From: Lachnospiraceae bacterium UBA1759
GTDB taxonomy: Bacteria; Bacillota; Clostridia; Lachnospirales; Lachnospiraceae
Length of the DNA: 64,000 nucleotides
NCBI GenBank assembly: GCA_002315555.1
Contig: DCHF01000049.1
Span: forward strand, 17,199 to 81,198
Direction of reading: 5' to 3'
The translations under genes were made by a program, and so were the position numbers. Shown piece after piece: positions 32,878 to 41,240 of the stretch. Within the stretch, counting starts at the first letter, position 1; each line of letters starts with the position of its first letter. The notes beneath the pieces are model-generated. The model saw nothing but the letters and a program-made list of their open reading frames with translations. It was not told the origin of the DNA and did not search any database.

Positions 32878-35016
32878 ATGAAGATCGATGCGACAGAGGA
32901 ACTGAAGAGGGGGCTGAAGGTCGGGACGTTTGGCGAGAGAACTATTGAAGCAGCAGGGGCCTTAGGGGAGGATGCTGCTTGTGCAACCGGCGAAGCATTT
33001 TTGGAAGACGTCGGCTTTACGGTCCTTCCGGATGATCGTGCCGGAATTGCTTTTGAGCTTACGAAATGCGTTGAGACTGCGGCAGAGAACGGCGCAAAGC
33101 GGATGTTCATGCATTTTATTGCTGATACGGACGGCGCGCTTTTTGTAAATATGGATTTTTACAAAAAGGGAGAAACGGAGATTTCGAATACCTTTTTGTA
33201 TCGCATGATTCCGCAGCGCAAGGTGGCACTTCAGTGCGAATTCCACTACCTGGATTCCAGCTCGTTCTTCTTTGAGCCCACGCCCGGCGTGACTAAGGCG
33301 CAGTGTAAGGGCATCGAGGCGGATATCACGGAAATGGGACGGATCGTCATCCGTATCCGCTCACCGTTCTGTACGTATTTTAATGGCGTGACCATAAGTG
33401 GCATCGAGTTTACGGATGAAGAGAAGCGGTATGAGATCGTCGGCGAGCCGATGGTCGATTCCATGGGTCAGTGGATCCGGGAGACCTGGCCGAATAAGAT
33501 GACCTCGGAGGCGGAGATGGTAGCGTACCTTCGCAACGCGTACGAGGAGGCGGTGGCCATCGGCGGATATCCGGCGGAGTTTGACCAATTTGGCGGCTTG
33601 AAAACGCTGACCTTTGAACGGACCGGCTACTTCCACACTGTGAAGCACGACGGCCGATGGTACCTTGCAGACCCTGAGGGCCATGGATTCTTCAGCAACG
33701 GAATCTGCTACGGCTCGCGTATGGGTGTACAAGGATTCATTGACGGAATGCGCTCCATGTTTGAGTGGCTTCCCGATAAAAACGATCCGGAATTTGAAGA
33801 AAGTTACACAAAAGCCGCGAACATTCCCGAGTTTGTTAAACGCAACGGCAAGGAGGCCGGTGAGGCCCGCCTGATGTTCAACTTTGCCCGTGCCAATATG
33901 ATCAAGGCCTTTGGCAAGGATCAGTGGTGGGAGCACTGGTGTGATCTCAATACGCGCCGCATCAAGAGCTGGGGCTATAATACGATCAATGTCGGCGTCA
34001 ATAACTATGAGGACGAGCACGTGCATGAGTACCTGAAGCGCGCGGAGATTCCCTTTGTTTGGACGCTGAAGAACTTCCCGCTGACGGAGCTCCGCGTGTT
34101 CCGTGATTTTCCGGATGTATATTCGAAGGAGTATGAGACTCGGGCGGAAGACTTTGCGAAGGAGCAGCTGACGCCGTTCTTAAAGAATCCGTACATGATC
34201 GGTTATTTCATCACGAACGAGCCTGAGTGGCGGTTTGAAAACTGCAATCTTGCGGAGCGCGTCTTTGCAAGTAAGCAGCCGCTCGTCTGCAAGGAGGCCT
34301 TGATTGGTTACCTGGAAGAGAAGTATGGTACGATCGACGGTTTGAATACTGCCTGGGGGAGCACCTATACCGGCTTTGCGGATCTTTTGCAGACGGAACG
34401 TGGTTTAGACAAGCGATATGAGCGCGCAGCCGATGATTTTGAAGCGATGCACCGTATGCTGATCACCCGTTATGAGACTGTGGTGCACGATGCACTGAAA
34501 GCCGTGGACCCGGACCATCTGGACCTGGGTATGCGGTATTCATCGACCGGAAAGCGCGTGATGAGCGGCTGCGAGATCCATGACCTGTTTTCGTTCAATT
34601 GTTACAGAGCGACGCCGGAAGAGGCACTGGCAACTTCCGCTGAAGTGGCGGATATGCCGATGATCATCGGCGAATGGCATGTGGGTTGTGAAAATAACGG
34701 AAAGCTGATTGGCGGATTGTTAGCGGCAAAGAGCGATGAGGACCGCGGAAAAGCGCTGTCCAATTATATGCAGGCAGCGATGTCGCACAAAAACTGTGTC
34801 GGTCTGGCGTATTTTGAGTTTAACGACCAGCCGCTTCTGGGCAGGTTCGATGGCGAGTGCATGCAGCACGGCTTGATCGATGTCTGCAATCACCCGTACG
34901 AAACGGTCATCCGTTACATTAAAGAGACCGGCCTTCATATGTATGACTACAAGGCGGGAACACTTGAGATGACGCCGTATGAGACAACGGTGTATGACCG
35001 GATTCGGGAAGAATAA
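32878..35016 (+). CDS. Clan GH-A glycoside hydrolase (GH42/GH50-like), cytoplasmic
   Basis: A 712-residue enzyme. Residues 1-240 are a beta-sandwich; a TIM barrel follows, opening with GRWYLADPEGHGFFSNGICY (about 258-277), a block seen in agarase-like and beta-galactosidase-like GH-A proteins. Acid/base Glu448 is in TNEPEW and nucleophile Glu599 in IIGEWHVGC. No signal peptide, so the substrate is an imported oligosaccharide. Start ATG 32878 has GAGGTG. Alone between a terminator and a long inverted repeat; substrate unknown. GH50/GH86-like agarase homology in gut clostridia does not mean agar use. Confidence 0.78.
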   Translation: MKIDATEELKRGLKVGTFGERTIEAAGALGEDAACATGEAFLEDVGFTVLPDDRAGIAFELTKCVETAAENGAKRMFMHFIADTDGALFVNMDFYKKGETEISNTFLYRMIPQRKVALQCEFHYLDSSSFFFEPTPGVTKAQCKGIEADITEMGRIVIRIRSPFCTYFNGVTISGIEFTDEEKRYEIVGEPMVDSMGQWIRETWPNKMTSEAEMVAYLRNAYEEAVAIGGYPAEFDQFGGLKTLTFERTGYFHTVKHDGRWYLADPEGHGFFSNGICYGSRMGVQGFIDGMRSMFEWLPDKNDPEFEESYTKAANIPEFVKRNGKEAGEARLMFNFARANMIKAFGKDQWWEHWCDLNTRRIKSWGYNTINVGVNNYEDEHVHEYLKRAEIPFVWTLKNFPLTELRVFRDFPDVYSKEYETRAEDFAKEQLTPFLKNPYMIGYFITNEPEWRFENCNLAERVFASKQPLVCKEALIGYLEEKYGTIDGLNTAWGSTYTGFADLLQTERGLDKRYERAADDFEAMHRMLITRYETVVHDALKAVDPDHLDLGMRYSSTGKRVMSGCEIHDLFSFNCYRATPEEALATSAEVADMPMIIGEWHVGCENNGKLIGGLLAAKSDEDRGKALSNYMQAAMSHKNCVGLAYFEFNDQPLLGRFDGECMQHGLIDVCNHPYETVIRYIKETGLHMYDYKAGTLEMTPYETTVYDRIREE

Positions 35017-35039
35017 TTACAAGTAGTTATAACGAAATA

Positions 35040-35108
35040 AAGGGGCTGTGAAAAGCATCTGCGTCCGGTGAATGATCTTCACTTACGCAGGAGTTTTCAC
35101 AGCCCCTT
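35040..35108. repeat. Compound inverted repeat (terminator-like) after GH-A gene
   Basis: Outer perfect 15-bp arms AAGGGGCTGTGAAAA (35040-35054) / TTTTCACAGCCCCTT (35094-35108), inner arms TGCGT/ACGCA and a top GTGAA-TGATC-TTCAC. No T tract outside. It separates two converging genes. Confidence 0.8.
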
Positions 35109-35142
35109 ATTCATTATGAATGATTGTTGTTTTGCCCGAAGA

Positions 35143-35460
35143 TCAAATGATCTTTCCCGGATTCAAGATCGAATTCGGGTCAAAAGCAAGTTTGATGCGC
35201 CTCATTAAAGCAATTACATCTTCGCCGTACGTCTCTGCCATGTACTGCTTCTTTGCGTAGCCGATGCCGTGTTCGCCGGAAAGAACGCGGTCGGGAGAGA
35301 GGATGTTCTTTAACGCATCGATCTCAACCTGAGTTGTTCCCGGCACCTGTATCTGTTTTTTTACACCGCCTGCCCCTGTGACTGCGGCAGGCGGTGTGAC
35401 AGCGCGCGAATATCTTAAGGCGTATCCGGAGCCCGTCTTTCTTTTTTGAGAATCAGACAT
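35143..35460 (-). pseudogene. C-terminal remnant of FAD-linked oxidase (GlcD/D-lactate dehydrogenase-like)
   Basis: Only about the last 60 residues resemble the family: IDALKNILSPDRVLSGEHGI and AFDPNSILNPGKII, the C-terminal signature of GlcD-type FAD oxidases (whole proteins are about 460 residues). The upstream 45 codons are unrelated and contain an inverted repeat (ACACCGCCTGCC / GGCAGGCGGTGT near 35370-35404). There is no ribosome binding site before the apparent ATG at 35460, and the frame overlaps the 111-codon gene by 46 bp. This is a deletion remnant fused to foreign sequence; the rest of the oxidase is missing. Confidence 0.75.
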
Positions 35461-35750
35461 TTTTTTCGCGCAGACACCACAGGGTCGTATCTGATATTTA
35501 CGATCTCGTTCGCATCATTGACTTCATAGTCTGCCATATATGAAACTTCTTCCTCCACATACTGTAATATAATTTGTCCTGAGGGACTCCCGTTTTCATA
35601 CGGCATTGGCAAATAAGTTTCATAAGGCGCCGGACGATGTTCCCGTGCGGAGTCCATTTCCTTTCCGCTCGGATGCTGATGATCCTCAGCTGAGGTAAAA
35701 TCCTTTGTGATGTAATATCTTTCCTCATGCTCCGTACGCTCCTGTTTCAT
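35415..35750 (-). CDS. Small hydrophilic protein, unknown function
   Basis: A 111-residue polar protein rich in Glu, Tyr and His, without helix-forming hydrophobic segments or signal peptide. AGGAGGGC lies just before ATG 35750, so translation is plausible. Its C-terminus may be altered: the last residues (LKKERRAPDTP) overlap the junction with the FAD-oxidase remnant and could be out of the original frame. No family recognised. Could be a hypothetical gene truncated by the same deletion. Confidence 0.45.
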   Translation of the reverse strand: MKQERTEHEERYYITKDFTSAEDHQHPSGKEMDSAREHRPAPYETYLPMPYENGSPSGQIILQYVEEEVSYMADYEVNDANEIVNIRYDPVVSARKKCLILKKERRAPDTP

Positions 35751-36083
35751 TACGCCCTCCTGATCGATCTGTTTTACTCCCTGAACCGGGACCGGTTGCG
35801 ATGCTGAGAAGTTTTAGTGTCCTACTGTCTTATATCTGCCTCTTAACGATAACATCGGCGGGAGGGGAATTCAATAGAAAACAGGCAAATATTTACAAGA
35901 CGAAAGCGCAATAACACAAAAGAATTGTGCAGATGTGCCAAAAACATCGTATTTCATACAATATGAGTAAGAAATGATCGTAACTTTTTTTACCCCGCAC
36001 GCGGGCCTGTCCGTGGAATCCGCAAGCCCCTCCCGCACGTTCCCCGGAATCCCGCTGCTTTTTTACGAACACACTTAATTCAC
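35751..36083. other. Gene-free gap with GC-rich tandem repeat
   Basis: No gene. AT-rich DNA is interrupted at 35994-36055 by a C-rich block of two imperfect copies: CCCGCAC...GGAATCCGC (35994-36023) and CCCGCAC...GGAATCCCGC (36032-36055), bordered by T7 on the left and T6 (36059-36064) on the right. It could fold as a terminator reading rightward. Confidence 0.5.
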
Positions 36084-36112
36084 TTTACTTAAGCAAAGTT
36101 TCATAGTATACT
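36084..36112 (+). promoter_or_regulatory. Promoter of mecA-like gene
   Basis: TTTACT (36084-36089), 17-bp spacer, TATACT (36107-36112). Confidence 0.75.
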
Positions 36113-36147
36113 AGGGGTACTTCAGAACAGAAAGGAAGTGATGCAGG

Positions 36148-36801
36148 GTGCGTATGGAAAAAATCAATGATCGTCAGATTCGTTGCGTGATCACGAATCA
36201 GGATCTTTTTGAGCGCAAAATTTCGGTGCGGGAACTTAAATACGGCAGCAAAGCAACGACAGATTTATTCCGCGAAGTGCTGACCAAGGCATCCGATCAG
36301 TTCGGTTTCAATGAAGAGGAGCTTCCCGTAATGATCGAAGCGGTTCCGGTGAGCCCGGAGGAGCTTCTGGTGATCATTTCCGCAGTGGAGGACGCAGAGG
36401 AGCTGGATCCGCATTTTGCCCGCTTCAACGAGGCGGAAACACAGGCCGCGGAACAGAAGGCCCCGCAGCCGGAAACGTTTTATGATCCGGAGGCGGCAGC
36501 CGAGGCCCTGAAGATCTGTGTGATCGCATTCAAGAACATCGACGAGGTCATGCATTTCTGCCATCTGACCGGCCCGGCATTCCCGGGAAAGAGCGTGCTC
36601 TACAAGGATGAAAAGAAGCATATTTATTACCTGGTCCTTCTTCGTCCGGAAGAAATGTCCGGTAAGGAATTCAATGTTTTTCTGAACAGCATCATGGAAT
36701 ACGGTGAAGCCGTTCGCGGAAGTTCACTTCTTTACGCCTACTTGAAAGAGCATGAGAAACCGGTTATGGACGAGCCTTTGAAGCGCCTCGGAAACATCTG
36801 A
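36148..36801 (+). CDS. mecA: Adaptor protein MecA family
   Basis: A 217-residue ClpC adaptor. The N-terminal substrate-binding part matches MecA (MEKINDRQIRCVITNQDLFE), a Glu/Ala/Pro linker spans about 90-115, and the C-terminal ClpC-binding domain follows (LKICVIAFKNIDEVMHFCHL). It brings regulators to ClpCP for degradation. The GTG at 36148 is 9 nt after AGGAAG; ATG 36154 gives a poorer 15-nt spacing, so the start is not certain. The gene has its own promoter and ends at a long inverted repeat. Here it is the adaptor, not the beta-lactam-resistance PBP2a gene of the same name. Confidence 0.88.
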   Translation: MRMEKINDRQIRCVITNQDLFERKISVRELKYGSKATTDLFREVLTKASDQFGFNEEELPVMIEAVPVSPEELLVIISAVEDAEELDPHFARFNEAETQAAEQKAPQPETFYDPEAAAEALKICVIAFKNIDEVMHFCHLTGPAFPGKSVLYKDEKKHIYYLVLLRPEEMSGKEFNVFLNSIMEYGEAVRGSSLLYAYLKEHEKPVMDEPLKRLGNI

Positions 36802-36846
36802 GTCGCTGCGCGGTGCGGCCGTGATATCAATACGATCGACCATAAA

Positions 36847-36927
36847 AAACACCCTCGATGAACCGTGATATATAGCCTCTACCGGACAACCGGTAAGAAA
36901 GGCAATATCACTGCATCGAGGGTGTTT
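36847..36927. terminator. Long compound hairpin between converging genes
   Basis: AAACACCCTCGATG (36847-36860) / CATCGAGGGTGTTT (36914-36927), then GTGATAT (36865-36871) / ATATCAC (36905-36911), and an inner ACCGG-ACAA-CCGGT (36881-36894). A and T runs at the ends let it terminate both mecA and the leftward membrane-protein gene. Confidence 0.75.
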
Positions 36928-36939
36928 CGTTTGAAAGCT

Positions 36940-37983
36940 TTATTTCTGCTTCTTTTTGTTTTTTTCTTTATTTGCCTTGAGCTCGCGTTTGCTTTCGCGC
37001 AGAATGTAGCGCACCATTTTATCGTGTTCATCCGAATAACCGTAGAAGAAATTCGGGTAGCGCTCCGTCAGCACGTTTTCGATCTGGTCGATGTCCGCTT
37101 TCTTTTTATCCTTGATGATGAACGTGTCACCGGCGATCGTAACGATGCGGAGCGTGAAGAACATCCGCTCGCGGCGTTCCTTTAACACGTACTTCATCCG
37201 GGTCGTTTTAAAGATCCAGAGAACGGATTCCAGCGGAATGACGGCACTTGCGTCCGGTGAGAATTCCACCAGATACTTGGGCGTCAGGACCATGCTGCCT
37301 TCTTCCAGGATCTTACGGTCGCGGAGCTCGGCATCGGCGTCCTGCATGATCTTCGAGGCTTCACCGTACTTCTTCAGACGGAGGTAGGTGAGCGAGAGCT
37401 TCGGGCAGATCAGAAGGACCAGGGTGTATAACAGGCCGATCAGGCTGATCAATGCCAGTATCAGGGTGATCACCAGGAGAATGCCCTGACTAAGCGAGAA
37501 GTAGACCACTTCGTTGATCAGGTAAGGATCGCTGATGGACATCAGGCCTTCCGTGCTCCATTCCAGGTCCTCGGCGAATTCGCGGATCAGGGCGGTAGCG
37601 GTGTCATCGAACTTGACGACGCGGCCGGTGATGGTCTTGGACTCGATGTAGGTATCGGCCGGTTTGCCTGCGGTGGGCCTCAGAATATAGAAGCGGCAGT
37701 AGCCGTCGATCAACTGATAGTAATAATGACCGGTCAGAACACCGTCCAGATAGTAATCGGTGCCGGTGTAGTAGAGGTCCGACGCGGTAGTGCGGGCATA
37801 GGCGTTGTTCCGGTTAACGGCCGATGAAAGGGGCGTGTTTGCCGCGACCTGCTCCACGTGGAAATACTTGATCATCGGGATGTTGAGCAGCACCAGCATC
37901 GTGAGCACAAAAAGGACAAGCGGATAGAAAAACCGCTTCAGCTGGCATATTCGGATGTAATGTAAAACGCTTTTCTGTTCCAT
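36940..37983 (-). CDS. Membrane protein with PH-like C-terminal domain, unknown function
   Basis: A 347-residue protein. One helix near 18-38 (FFYPLVLFVLTMLVLLNIPM), an extracytoplasmic region to about 170, a second helix pair near 172-205 (ILLVITLILALISLIGLLYT), then a cytoplasmic domain with alternating strands (GSMVLTPKYLVEFSPDASAV and later MFFTLRIVTIAGDTFIIKDK) resembling bacterial PH domains. The last 25 residues are Lys-rich. The start is ATG 37983 with AAAGGAAC; the longer frame to 38049 crosses the promoter. No family name is secure. Confidence 0.7.
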   Translation of the reverse strand: MEQKSVLHYIRICQLKRFFYPLVLFVLTMLVLLNIPMIKYFHVEQVAANTPLSSAVNRNNAYARTTASDLYYTGTDYYLDGVLTGHYYYQLIDGYCRFYILRPTAGKPADTYIESKTITGRVVKFDDTATALIREFAEDLEWSTEGLMSISDPYLINEVVYFSLSQGILLVITLILALISLIGLLYTLVLLICPKLSLTYLRLKKYGEASKIMQDADAELRDRKILEEGSMVLTPKYLVEFSPDASAVIPLESVLWIFKTTRMKYVLKERRERMFFTLRIVTIAGDTFIIKDKKKADIDQIENVLTERYPNFFYGYSDEHDKMVRYILRESKRELKANKEKNKKKQK

Positions 37984-38011
37984 GCCGTTCCTTTCATGCT
38001 TTGATGGTCTA

Positions 38012-38040
38012 ATTATACTGGAGTTCAGGGGAATAATCAA
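38012..38040 (-). promoter_or_regulatory. Promoter of PH-like membrane protein gene
   Basis: On the minus strand, TTGATT (38040-38035), 17-bp spacer, TATAAT (38017-38012). Confidence 0.82.
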
Positions 38041-38043
38041 CCC

Positions 38044-38071
38044 TTGCATTTTAACCGTCTTATGCTAAAAT
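38044..38071 (+). promoter_or_regulatory. Promoter of methyltransferase-hslO operon
   Basis: TTGCAT (38044-38049), 16-bp spacer, TAAAAT (38066-38071). It is back to back with the leftward promoter. Confidence 0.7.
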
Positions 38072-38095
38072 CTTCAATATCGGAGAGGTTTGTTT

Positions 38096-38848
38096 ATGAG
38101 CGAATACGAACGTTTTGCCGAAGTTTACGACCAGTTTATGGACGAGATCCCTTACGGTGACTGGTGCGCGGGACTTACGAAGCATTTGAAAAAATATAAT
38201 ATTGAAGACGGGCTTGTGGCAGAACTGGGCTGCGGAACCGGTACGATGACAGAGCTTCTCGCAAAAGCCGGTTATGACATGACGGGTATTGACGCATCGG
38301 CGGAGATGCTGCAGCAGGCATTGGCTAAAAGAGACGAGAGCGGGCTGGAGATTCTGTATCTGCTGCAGGATATGCGGGAGTTCGAGCTCTACGGCACGAT
38401 GCGGGCCATCGTCGCGGTATGTGACACGATGAACTACCTGACCGATGTCGATGATTTTATCACGACCCTTGAACTGTGCAACAATTACCTGGATCCCAAG
38501 GGGGTTTTCATTTTTGACCTGAAAACGGAGCACTGGTACCGCGATGTGCTTGCGGACCATATGCAGGCCGTCAGCGAAGAGGACGCGGCGTATATCTGGG
38601 AGAACAGTTATGATGAGGATACAAAGATCAACAGCTACGACCTGACGATCTTTGAAAAAGGAGAAGACGGGCGGTTTGACCGCTTTTCGGAATATCATGA
38701 GCAGCGGGCGTACAGCCTTGAGGAGATCCGTGCGATGGCTGAGGAAGCCGGCATGGACTTTGTGGCGGCTTATGACGGATACACGGAGAATGAGGCGCGG
38801 CCGGACAGCGACCGCATGCTGATCGTTTTAAGAGAGAGAGGAAAATAA
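38096..38848 (+). CDS. Class I SAM-dependent methyltransferase
   Basis: A 250-residue Rossmann methyltransferase. Motif I VAELGCGTGTMTELLA (about 40-55), the acidic residue in GIDASAEML, and DTMNYL near 112 are typical of the small-molecule class. The start is ATG 38096 behind GGAGAGG. It ends one base before hslO, so the two are co-translated. The substrate is unknown; the YDQFMDEIPYGDW start is widespread in Firmicutes homologues of unassigned role. Confidence 0.85.
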   Translation: MSEYERFAEVYDQFMDEIPYGDWCAGLTKHLKKYNIEDGLVAELGCGTGTMTELLAKAGYDMTGIDASAEMLQQALAKRDESGLEILYLLQDMREFELYGTMRAIVAVCDTMNYLTDVDDFITTLELCNNYLDPKGVFIFDLKTEHWYRDVLADHMQAVSEEDAAYIWENSYDEDTKINSYDLTIFEKGEDGRFDRFSEYHEQRAYSLEEIRAMAEEAGMDFVAAYDGYTENEARPDSDRMLIVLRERGK

Positions 38849-38849
38849 T

Positions 38850-39725
38850 ATGGCTGACTATATTGTACGCGGCACTGCCGCCGGAGATCAGATCCGCTTC
38901 TTTGCGGCGCTGACCACCGATACCTGTGAATATGCGCGCTCACAGCATAAGACCAGCCCCGTCTGCACGGCGGCGCTCGGACGTCTTCTGACTGCCGGTG
39001 CGATGATGGGCTCGATGATGAAATCGGAAGAGGACCTTCTGTCACTGAAGATCGAATGCCAGGGGCCCATCAAGGGCCTTCTTGTTACGGCCGATGCCTT
39101 TGGCCATGTCAAGGGCTACGTCCAGAATCCGGACGTGGATCTTCCGCCCAAGGGTCCCGGTAAGCTGGACGTAGGCGCGGCGCTGGACCTCGGCGTCCTT
39201 TCGGTCATCCGTGACACCGGTCTTAAGGAGCCGTACATCGGCCAGACGATCCTTACGACCAGCGAGATCGCCGAAGACCTGACCTATTACTTTGCTACCT
39301 CCGAGCAGACCCCGTCCTCCGTGGCACTGGGGGTTCTGGTCGATCCCGACGGTTCCGTCCGCGCGGCCGGCGGCTTCATCATTCAGCTTCTTCCGGACTG
39401 CAGCGATGCGGCCATCGACAAGCTGGAGGAGCGCCTGAACGCGGTCACCTCCGTTTCCCACATGCTGGACAACGGAATGACGCCCGAGGCCATCATGAAC
39501 ACGCTGTTTGAGGACATGGATCCGGAATTTATGGAGACGCTGCCGGTACAGTTTACCTGTGACTGCTCCAGAGAGAAGACCGATGCGATGATCCGCTCGC
39601 TCCCCAAGGAGGAGCTGCAGAGCATGATCGACGACGGAAAGCCCATCGAGGTCGTTTGCCATTTCTGCAATAAGACCTACGAGTTTACGGTCGAAGAGCT
39701 GGAAGAGATGAAAAACAGCAAATAA
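38850..39725 (+). CDS. hslO: Redox-regulated chaperone Hsp33
   Basis: A 291-residue Hsp33. The N-terminal domain holds DYIVRGTAAGDQIRFFAALT and GPIKGLLVTADAFGHVKGYV; the C-terminal zinc switch has Cys237 and Cys239 (CDC) with Cys270 and Cys273 (CHFC). Oxidation releases zinc and activates the holdase. All four cysteines are present, so it should be functional, consistent with an anaerobe meeting oxygen. GAGAGG precedes the ATG. Second gene after the methyltransferase. Confidence 0.95.
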   Translation: MADYIVRGTAAGDQIRFFAALTTDTCEYARSQHKTSPVCTAALGRLLTAGAMMGSMMKSEEDLLSLKIECQGPIKGLLVTADAFGHVKGYVQNPDVDLPPKGPGKLDVGAALDLGVLSVIRDTGLKEPYIGQTILTTSEIAEDLTYYFATSEQTPSSVALGVLVDPDGSVRAAGGFIIQLLPDCSDAAIDKLEERLNAVTSVSHMLDNGMTPEAIMNTLFEDMDPEFMETLPVQFTCDCSREKTDAMIRSLPKEELQSMIDDGKPIEVVCHFCNKTYEFTVEELEEMKNSK

Positions 39726-39743
39726 GAAACCACACCGGAACGA

Positions 39744-39773
39744 AAAAAGCGAGGCATAAAGCCTCGCTTTTTC
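39744..39773 (+). terminator. Terminator of hslO operon
   Basis: AAAAAGCGAGGC (39744-39755) / GCCTCGCTTTTT (39761-39772), loop ATAAA. Confidence 0.9.
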
Positions 39774-39863
39774 TTCGTAAAACACTTACTTACAAATATA
39801 ATAGAAAACAGTTCGATGGTGCTGAAGTTGAGTGCTATATATACTGAAAGGGTGGTCTTCGAA

Positions 39864-40073
39864 TTACAGTTTTGTTACATTAACAGCCTGAAGTCCCTTT
39901 GCACCTTCGGTGATTTCGAATTCGACTGCCTGACCCTCGTCAAGAGTCTTGAAGCCTTCCATATTCAGGCCGGAGTAGTGAACAAAAACTTCCTTCGCTT
40001 CTGCGCCGTCTGAATAAGAAATGAATCCGTAGCCCTTCTGGTTGTTAAACCACTTGACTGTGCCCTTAATCAT
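39864..40073 (-). CDS. Cold-shock domain protein (CspA family)
   Basis: A 69-residue nucleic-acid chaperone with RNP1 KGYGFI and RNP2 VFVHYS, the standard OB-fold of bacterial cold-shock proteins. The start is ATG 40073, because GGAGGA lies before it; the TTG at 40088 would include that site in the coding region. One difference from many Csp proteins is FISYSDGAEAKEVFVH, with an inserted loop residue pattern. Own promoter at 40122-40150 on the minus strand. Confidence 0.94.
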   Translation of the reverse strand: MIKGTVKWFNNQKGYGFISYSDGAEAKEVFVHYSGLNMEGFKTLDEGQAVEFEITEGAKGLQAVNVTKL

Positions 40074-40121
40074 GATGTGTTCCTCCAAAGTGATTTAAAA
40101 TAGTCCTTTAAGACTAACGAC

Positions 40122-40150
40122 ACTCTATCATAAGGACACACAAAAGTCAA
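40122..40150 (-). promoter_or_regulatory. Promoter of cold-shock gene
   Basis: On the minus strand, TTGACT (40150-40145), 17-bp spacer, TAGAGT (40127-40122); leader about 45 nt. Confidence 0.72.
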
Positions 40151-40171
40151 CAAATGCGAAAGGCCCGAACC

Positions 40172-40200
40172 TTGACTATTCAATTGGCCTTTTGTATACT
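40172..40200 (+). promoter_or_regulatory. Promoter of envelope cluster 40230-43066
   Basis: TTGACT (40172-40177), 17-bp spacer, TATACT (40195-40200). Confidence 0.8.
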
Positions 40201-40229
40201 TTAATTATTAGTTTGAAAGGATAATCCGA

Positions 40230-41225
40230 ATGAGTTTTGCCATGAAAATTGCGGCGTTTGCCGCTGAATCCACCGCGGCTGAAGAGGCGGTGGAAATCGT
40301 TACCCAGTATTCCGATAAACGTGTTCCGATCATCAATTTTGTGATGATGGGCCTTGCGTTAATCGTGCTGATCGCTGTTCTGATCGCGGGTTTTATACTG
40401 ATCCGCAATCATACCCGCAACTGGGGCACCGGCCTGATCACCGGCATTACCGCTTATCTTTTACTCAGCGTTCTGTGCATGGTTCTGCTCACGGTGGTCG
40501 GCCTGATACCGTCCCTTCGCGACCATTTTAACGGCCATCCCACGCAGATCAGTCTGCTCAGCGGCATCGTTTCTTTAATCATCGAGATCCTGGTCCTGTA
40601 CTATGGCGGAATCTATGCCCGCTACCAGTGCAACAAGCGTCATCAGACGCTGGACATCGGCACGCCGCTCGCATTCGGCCTGGGCTTCTATACGGTCATG
40701 GTGCTTCTGGGGAACCAGATCTCCAACCTTTTCAGTGAAATGATCAACGCCTACTGGGTCAATGCTTTCGGCTTTGACAAGATGATCGCTTCCATGCTCG
40801 AATCCGACACCTACACGCTGGAGACCGCCATTCCCGCACTCCTTGAGATCGTGGATGCGCCGGGAATCAACTATTTACTGGATGCGCTTTGCACCATCCT
40901 GGTCGGTGTTCAGGTCACCTGTATTGAAATCCTGTTCTACGGTGTATCGACCGCGAAGCTGGAAAAGAAATGGCTTCTGTATGCAATCGTTTTTGTTGTT
41001 CTGTCCAATATTCAGAGCTTTGTTGCGATCTTCAGCTCCAATATGATCATTCTGTTCATCATCGGCCTGATCGTGACCGCAGGGGTCGTTTACGTGACCT
41101 GCATGCTGGTCCAAAACCACATGGACGATGACATCCGCAAGCTTGCCTACACCCGCAAAATGGAGGAGCAGGCGGCCGCGGCTGAGAAGAAAAAGATGCC
41201 GAAGATCGTTATGCCGAAGGATTGA
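40230..41225 (+). CDS. Polytopic membrane protein, unknown function
   Basis: A 331-residue protein with about seven hydrophobic helices (near 35-58, 65-92, 105-128, 140-165, 205-235, 245-262, 268-290) and a charged C-terminal tail (YTRKMEEQAAAAEKKKMPKI). GAAAGGAT precedes the ATG. It is first in a three-gene run with a zinc-ribbon membrane protein and a TPM-domain protein, 15 bp before the former. No family recognised with confidence; the shape is reminiscent of YhfC-type proteins, but conserved residues are not clear. Confidence 0.7.
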   Translation: MSFAMKIAAFAAESTAAEEAVEIVTQYSDKRVPIINFVMMGLALIVLIAVLIAGFILIRNHTRNWGTGLITGITAYLLLSVLCMVLLTVVGLIPSLRDHFNGHPTQISLLSGIVSLIIEILVLYYGGIYARYQCNKRHQTLDIGTPLAFGLGFYTVMVLLGNQISNLFSEMINAYWVNAFGFDKMIASMLESDTYTLETAIPALLEIVDAPGINYLLDALCTILVGVQVTCIEILFYGVSTAKLEKKWLLYAIVFVVLSNIQSFVAIFSSNMIILFIIGLIVTAGVVYVTCMLVQNHMDDDIRKLAYTRKMEEQAAAAEKKKMPKIVMPKD

Positions 41226-41240
41226 TAAGGAGGTAACATC

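Noticed and set aside
36148..36801. Methicillin-resistance mecA (PBP2a)
   Set aside because: The product is the 217-residue ClpC adaptor; no transpeptidase motifs.
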